From Arcobacter sp. (GTDB lineage: Bacteria > Acidobacteriota > Terriglobia > Bryobacterales > Bryobacteraceae): a DNA stretch of 45,690 nt. Positions 44,001 through 45,690 of this stretch are shown piece by piece (within the stretch, counting starts at the first letter, position 1; every line of letters starts with the position of its first letter). The DNA is taken from assembly GCA_020723085.1 (NCBI GenBank), contig DYJN01000019.1, positions 19,715-65,404 on the forward strand. Reading direction: 5' to 3'. The notes under the pieces are model-generated. The model worked only from the letters and a program-made list of their open reading frames with translations. It made no database searches and had not been told where the DNA came from. The position numbers and the translations under genes are program-made.

Positions 44001-44880
44001 GGCCCTCGGCCGGGGCCTCTCTTCCCTGATCCCTGCCAGCCGCACGGCGGCCCAAGCCGCGCATGCCCCAGCCCCCCAGGCGCCGCCCGCACCCAGCCCC
44101 CTCCGTCTCCCGATCGATGAAATCCATCCCAACCCCCTTCAGCCCCGCTCCAGCTTCTCCCCGGAGGGCCTTCAGGAACTCGCCCAGTCCATCCGCGAAA
44201 ACGGTATCATCCAGCCTCTTGTCGTCCGCCGGGCCAGCGACGGATACCAGCTCGTCGCCGGTGAGCGCCGGCTCCGCGCCGCCCGCATCGCAGGCCTTTC
44301 CGAAGTCCCCGTCGTCGTCCAGGACTTCGCCGACGACCGGCTCATGGAGATCACTCTCATCGAAAACATCCAGCGCGAGGACTTGAACCCCATCGAAGTC
44401 GCTCACGCTTTCGAGCGCCTTCATCGCGAGTTTCGCCTCTCCCACGAGCAAATCGCCCAGCGCACGGGCAAGGACCGCTCCACCATCACCAATATGCTGC
44501 GCCTCCTCAGGCTCCCCTTGGAGGTCCAGCAGCTTCTCGCCGAACAGCGCCTCTCCATGGGCCACGCCCGCGCCCTCCTCGGACTTGAATCCGCCGAGCA
44601 GCAAGTCGCGCTTGCCCACAAAGCCGCCGACGGCGCCATGTCCGTCCGGCAGGTGGAGCGCACCGTTCAGAAATCTCTATCCGCTCCACCCGGCGCCGCT
44701 GCGGAACCGGCTGCCCTCGATCGCGACCCCAATGTCCTCGCCGCCATCGATCAGCTGGAACGCGTCCTCGGCACGCGCGTCCGCATCGTTCCACGCGATG
44801 ATCAGCGCGGCCGGATTGAAATTGAATACTACTCGCAAGAGGATCTGGCCCGCATCTACGATCTGATCGTCAGGGAGTAG
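43972..44880 (+). CDS. parB: Chromosome-partitioning protein ParB (Spo0J)
   Basis: 302 residues from the ATG at 43972, preceded by AAGGAG 10 nt upstream; a longer open frame starts inside parA and is rejected. The N-terminus [12 protein letters not shown] is the ParA-interacting segment. The CTPase/N-domain has [20 protein letters not shown] and [12 protein letters not shown]; an HTH covers [24 protein letters not shown], which reads parS; the C-terminus is a dimerisation domain ([18 protein letters not shown]). Confidence 0.97.
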   Translation: MTNAKEPSRKALGRGLSSLIPASRTAAQAAHAPAPQAPPAPSPLRLPIDEIHPNPLQPRSSFSPEGLQELAQSIRENGIIQPLVVRRASDGYQLVAGERRLRAARIAGLSEVPVVVQDFADDRLMEITLIENIQREDLNPIEVAHAFERLHREFRLSHEQIAQRTGKDRSTITNMLRLLRLPLEVQQLLAEQRLSMGHARALLGLESAEQQVALAHKAADGAMSVRQVERTVQKSLSAPPGAAAEPAALDRDPNVLAAIDQLERVLGTRVRIVPRDDQRGRIEIEYYSQEDLARIYDLIVRE

Positions 44881-44927
44881 GGAGGGTCGTGTGCGCTGAC
44901 CCAACAAACCGCACGATCCGACGGGAT

Positions 44928-45003
44928 TGGTGCCGGCGGTAGGACTTGAACCTACGACCTACGGATTATGAGACCGTCGCTCTAACCACTGAGCTACACC
45001 GGC
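44928..45003 (-). tRNA. tRNA-Met (elongator type), anticodon CAT
   Basis: 76 nt including CCA. Acceptor GCCGGTG with CGCCGGC (one T-G pair), D stem GCTC/GAGC, anticodon stem ACGGT/TCCGT (T-T mismatch next to the loop) with loop CTCATAA (anticodon CAT), T loop TTCAAGT. A fully paired 1-72 end (G-C) and the CTCATAA loop favour elongator over initiator tRNA. Confidence 0.95.
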
Positions 45004-45016
45004 ACTCTTCTTTCAG

Positions 45017-45044
45017 CTTATGGGCACGCCGCACCGCCTGTCAA
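45017..45044 (-). promoter_or_regulatory. Predicted promoter of tRNA-Met
   Basis: On the minus strand: TTGACA (45039-45044), 16-nt spacer, CATAAG (45017-45022), placing the start site about 7 nt before the mature tRNA. Confidence 0.7.
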
Positions 45045-45092
45045 CGCGTCCGAATCCGCCGCCCGCCTCCCCCTAGTACCCTCACAAGACTC

Positions 45093-45121
45093 TTGACTCC
45101 GTTACTCATCAGGTGCATATT
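45093..45121 (+). promoter_or_regulatory. Predicted promoter upstream of a structured, apparently noncoding region
   Basis: TTGACT at 45093-45098, exactly 17 nt, CATATT at 45116-45121. The start would be near 45128, just before a string of stable hairpins. Confidence 0.5.
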
Positions 45122-45127
45122 TGAGGC

Positions 45128-45446
45128 AGAGAAAGGCTCCCTTGGGGAGCCGGACTCGCCCGGCCAGGGCCCCGATTGGGCATGCCGGGAGATGCCCGGC
45201 TCGGGCCGGGTTAACCGAGGAGGTCCAATCATAGAAGTAGACCACAAGACAGGGCGGCTACCGGCTAGCTGACCCGCCCGTGCGTGCGCCTCCAGCGTCC
45301 ATGGGACTCGCGGTTTGGAGTCCAGGCGCGCGGAACTTGCACCGCTGAATCAAGAGGTTCAACACGCGCGATGTCTCAGGTTGAACCGGCAACGCCGGCA
45401 ACCGGCGGAGCAGGAGCTGGCGGCCGCCCTCGTTTTATATTCTTTG
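45128..45446 (+). ncRNA. Candidate structured RNA of about 300 nt, family not recognised
   Basis: No convincing protein frame lies here. Successive perfect helices are: GGCTCCC/GGGAGCC (45135-45141 with 45145-45151); CCCGGCC/GGCCGGG (45159-45165 with 45204-45210), enclosing GGGCAT/ATGCCC (45178-45183 with 45192-45197); GGTTCAA/TTGAACC (45356-45362 with 45381-45387); and CCGGC-AAC-GCCGG (45386-45398). A GC palindrome at 45419-45428 is followed by TTTTATATTCTTT, which could end the transcript. I checked for hallmarks of tmRNA, RNase P, SRP RNA and common riboswitches and saw none. GAGGAGG at about 45217 could equally be a ribosome site, so a leader RNA is an alternative. Confidence 0.42.
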
Positions 45447-45503
45447 TCTCTGTCCTCCGCTAGCTGAACTCCCAGTTGGACTGGCTGGATTTTCTTATTT
45501 CTT

Positions 45504-45515
45504 ATCAATTACTTA
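45504..45515 (+). repeat. Direct repeat copy 1, ATCAATTACTTA
   Basis: 12-bp sequence repeated identically at 45604-45615, exactly 100 bp away. Both lie in an AT-richer stretch compared with the rest of the window. No function is assigned. Confidence 0.7.
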
Positions 45516-45603
45516 GGTCGATTATCTCGCTGCCCGGCATCGGCGTTCCAGATTCCGCGCAAGCTCCCCCAATTCGCCCGTCACAAACAATTTTGCCATT
45601 GGA

Positions 45604-45615
45604 ATCAATTACTTA
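45604..45615 (+). repeat. Direct repeat copy 2, ATCAATTACTTA
   Basis: Second exact copy, 100 bp after the first. Between the copies I see no gene; one 25-codon minus-strand frame starting with ATG exists but has no ribosome site. Confidence 0.7.
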
Positions 45616-45633
45616 CCTGCGCCGAGTTAGCAT

Positions 45634-45685
45634 CCCCGTGCGATACTCTTTCGTGCGGGGACAAGAATCTCTGGCCAGAGTCCCC
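45634..45685 (+). other. Two overlapping, mutually exclusive hairpins at the window end
   Basis: Hairpin A: 45634-45643 pairs with 45651-45660 (10 bp with two G-T pairs, 7-nt loop). Hairpin B: GGGGAC at 45657-45662 pairs with GTCCCC at 45680-45685 and contains CTCTGGCCAGAG. The GGGG at 45657-45660 is shared, so only one can form at a time. The following gene is outside the window. Confidence 0.4.
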
Positions 45686-45690
45686 CCGCT

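Noticed and set aside
45226-45272. Translation initiation factor IF-3 start (rare ATA start after GAGGAGG)
   Set aside because: The frame after GAGGAGG ends after a few codons (…GRLPAS stop) and shows none of the IF-3 N-terminal motifs.
45128-45446. tmRNA, RNase P RNA, SRP RNA or a known riboswitch
   Set aside because: I looked for the tmRNA end with GGTTC-CCA, the RNase P motif around GAGGAAAGTCC, the SRP GGTCAGGTCCGGAAGG loop and the TPP, cobalamin, glycine and SAM riboswitch cores; none is present.
45519-45596. Minus-strand 25-codon frame starting ATGGCAAAATTG between the 12-bp repeats
   Set aside because: No ribosome site and no homology recognised; too short to support as a gene.
1-45690. 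CRISPR arrays, insertion sequences, integrases, phage genes
   Set aside because: I saw no regularly spaced repeat array, no transposase or integrase protein and no terminal inverted repeats; the window is mostly chromosomal housekeeping with some accessory operons.

Overview
The window is GC-rich chromosomal DNA that reads as Acidobacteriota, most likely the Bryobacterales/Solibacteraceae. The reasons are the large Oar-like TonB-dependent receptor with a carboxypeptidase-regulatory N-terminal domain, the tandem secreted amidohydrolases, the ASH/choice-of-anchor-D secreted protein and the overall gene style. This placement is inference from gene content; no rRNA is present. The gene order mnmG-rsmG-parS-parA-parB at the right end is the usual origin-proximal arrangement, so that end probably lies near the replication origin.

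Layout. At 1-416 (minus) is the start of a small P-loop kinase-like protein cut by the window edge. At 472-4391 (plus) is a tight three-gene operon: a heparinase II/III-like protein, an extended-SDR-fold protein and a DHDPS-fold aldolase. At 4612-6057 (plus) is a toxin-antitoxin-chaperone module: an MqsR-like toxin, a zinc-finger/HTH MqsA-like antitoxin with a C-terminal extension, and a SecB-like chaperone, behind a promoter that carries a palindromic operator. At 6079-13144 are gltD and gltB (minus) and a divergent LysR regulator. At 13215-16753 (minus) are trxA, glgA, purN and purM. At 16789-20837 (plus) are three secreted amidohydrolase-fold proteins, only the middle one with an intact HxH metal site. 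At 20848-23335 are a sugar 3-epimerase-like protein, a 48-residue membrane peptide, a Rieske protein and mutM. At 23332-27783 (minus) are a CBS-domain protein, a two-subunit 2-oxoacid:ferredoxin oxidoreductase and an SDR oxidoreductase. At 27864-35692 (plus) are the TonB-dependent receptor, secG, tRNA-Leu(GAG), a PP2C phosphatase, two secreted Ig-like proteins and thiD. At 35705-40585 (minus) are dnaE, tRNA-Arg(CCT) and purD. At 40644-44880 (plus) are mnmG, rsmG, a parS site, parA and parB, followed by tRNA-Met(CAT) on the minus strand. The last 0.65 kb has no convincing protein gene. It holds a promoter followed by about 300 nt of strongly structured sequence, a 12-bp direct repeat spaced exactly 100 bp apart, and overlapping alternative hairpins at the very end.

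How the parts work together. Most of the window is housekeeping: ammonia assimilation (GltBD), purine synthesis (PurM, PurN, PurD), glycogen synthesis, replication (DnaE), tRNA modification (MnmG), rRNA methylation (RsmG), protein export (SecG) and chromosome segregation (ParAB/parS). The accessory parts are the carbohydrate operon, the amidohydrolase triplet, the receptor and the toxin-antitoxin-chaperone module. The last is the most striking system here, because it should couple an mRNA-cleaving toxin to a SecB-type export chaperone. Several genes (heparinase, first amidohydrolase, PP2C) have a recognisable -10 element within 6 to 13 nt of the start codon and no usable Shine-Dalgarno, which suggests leaderless or nearly leaderless transcripts.
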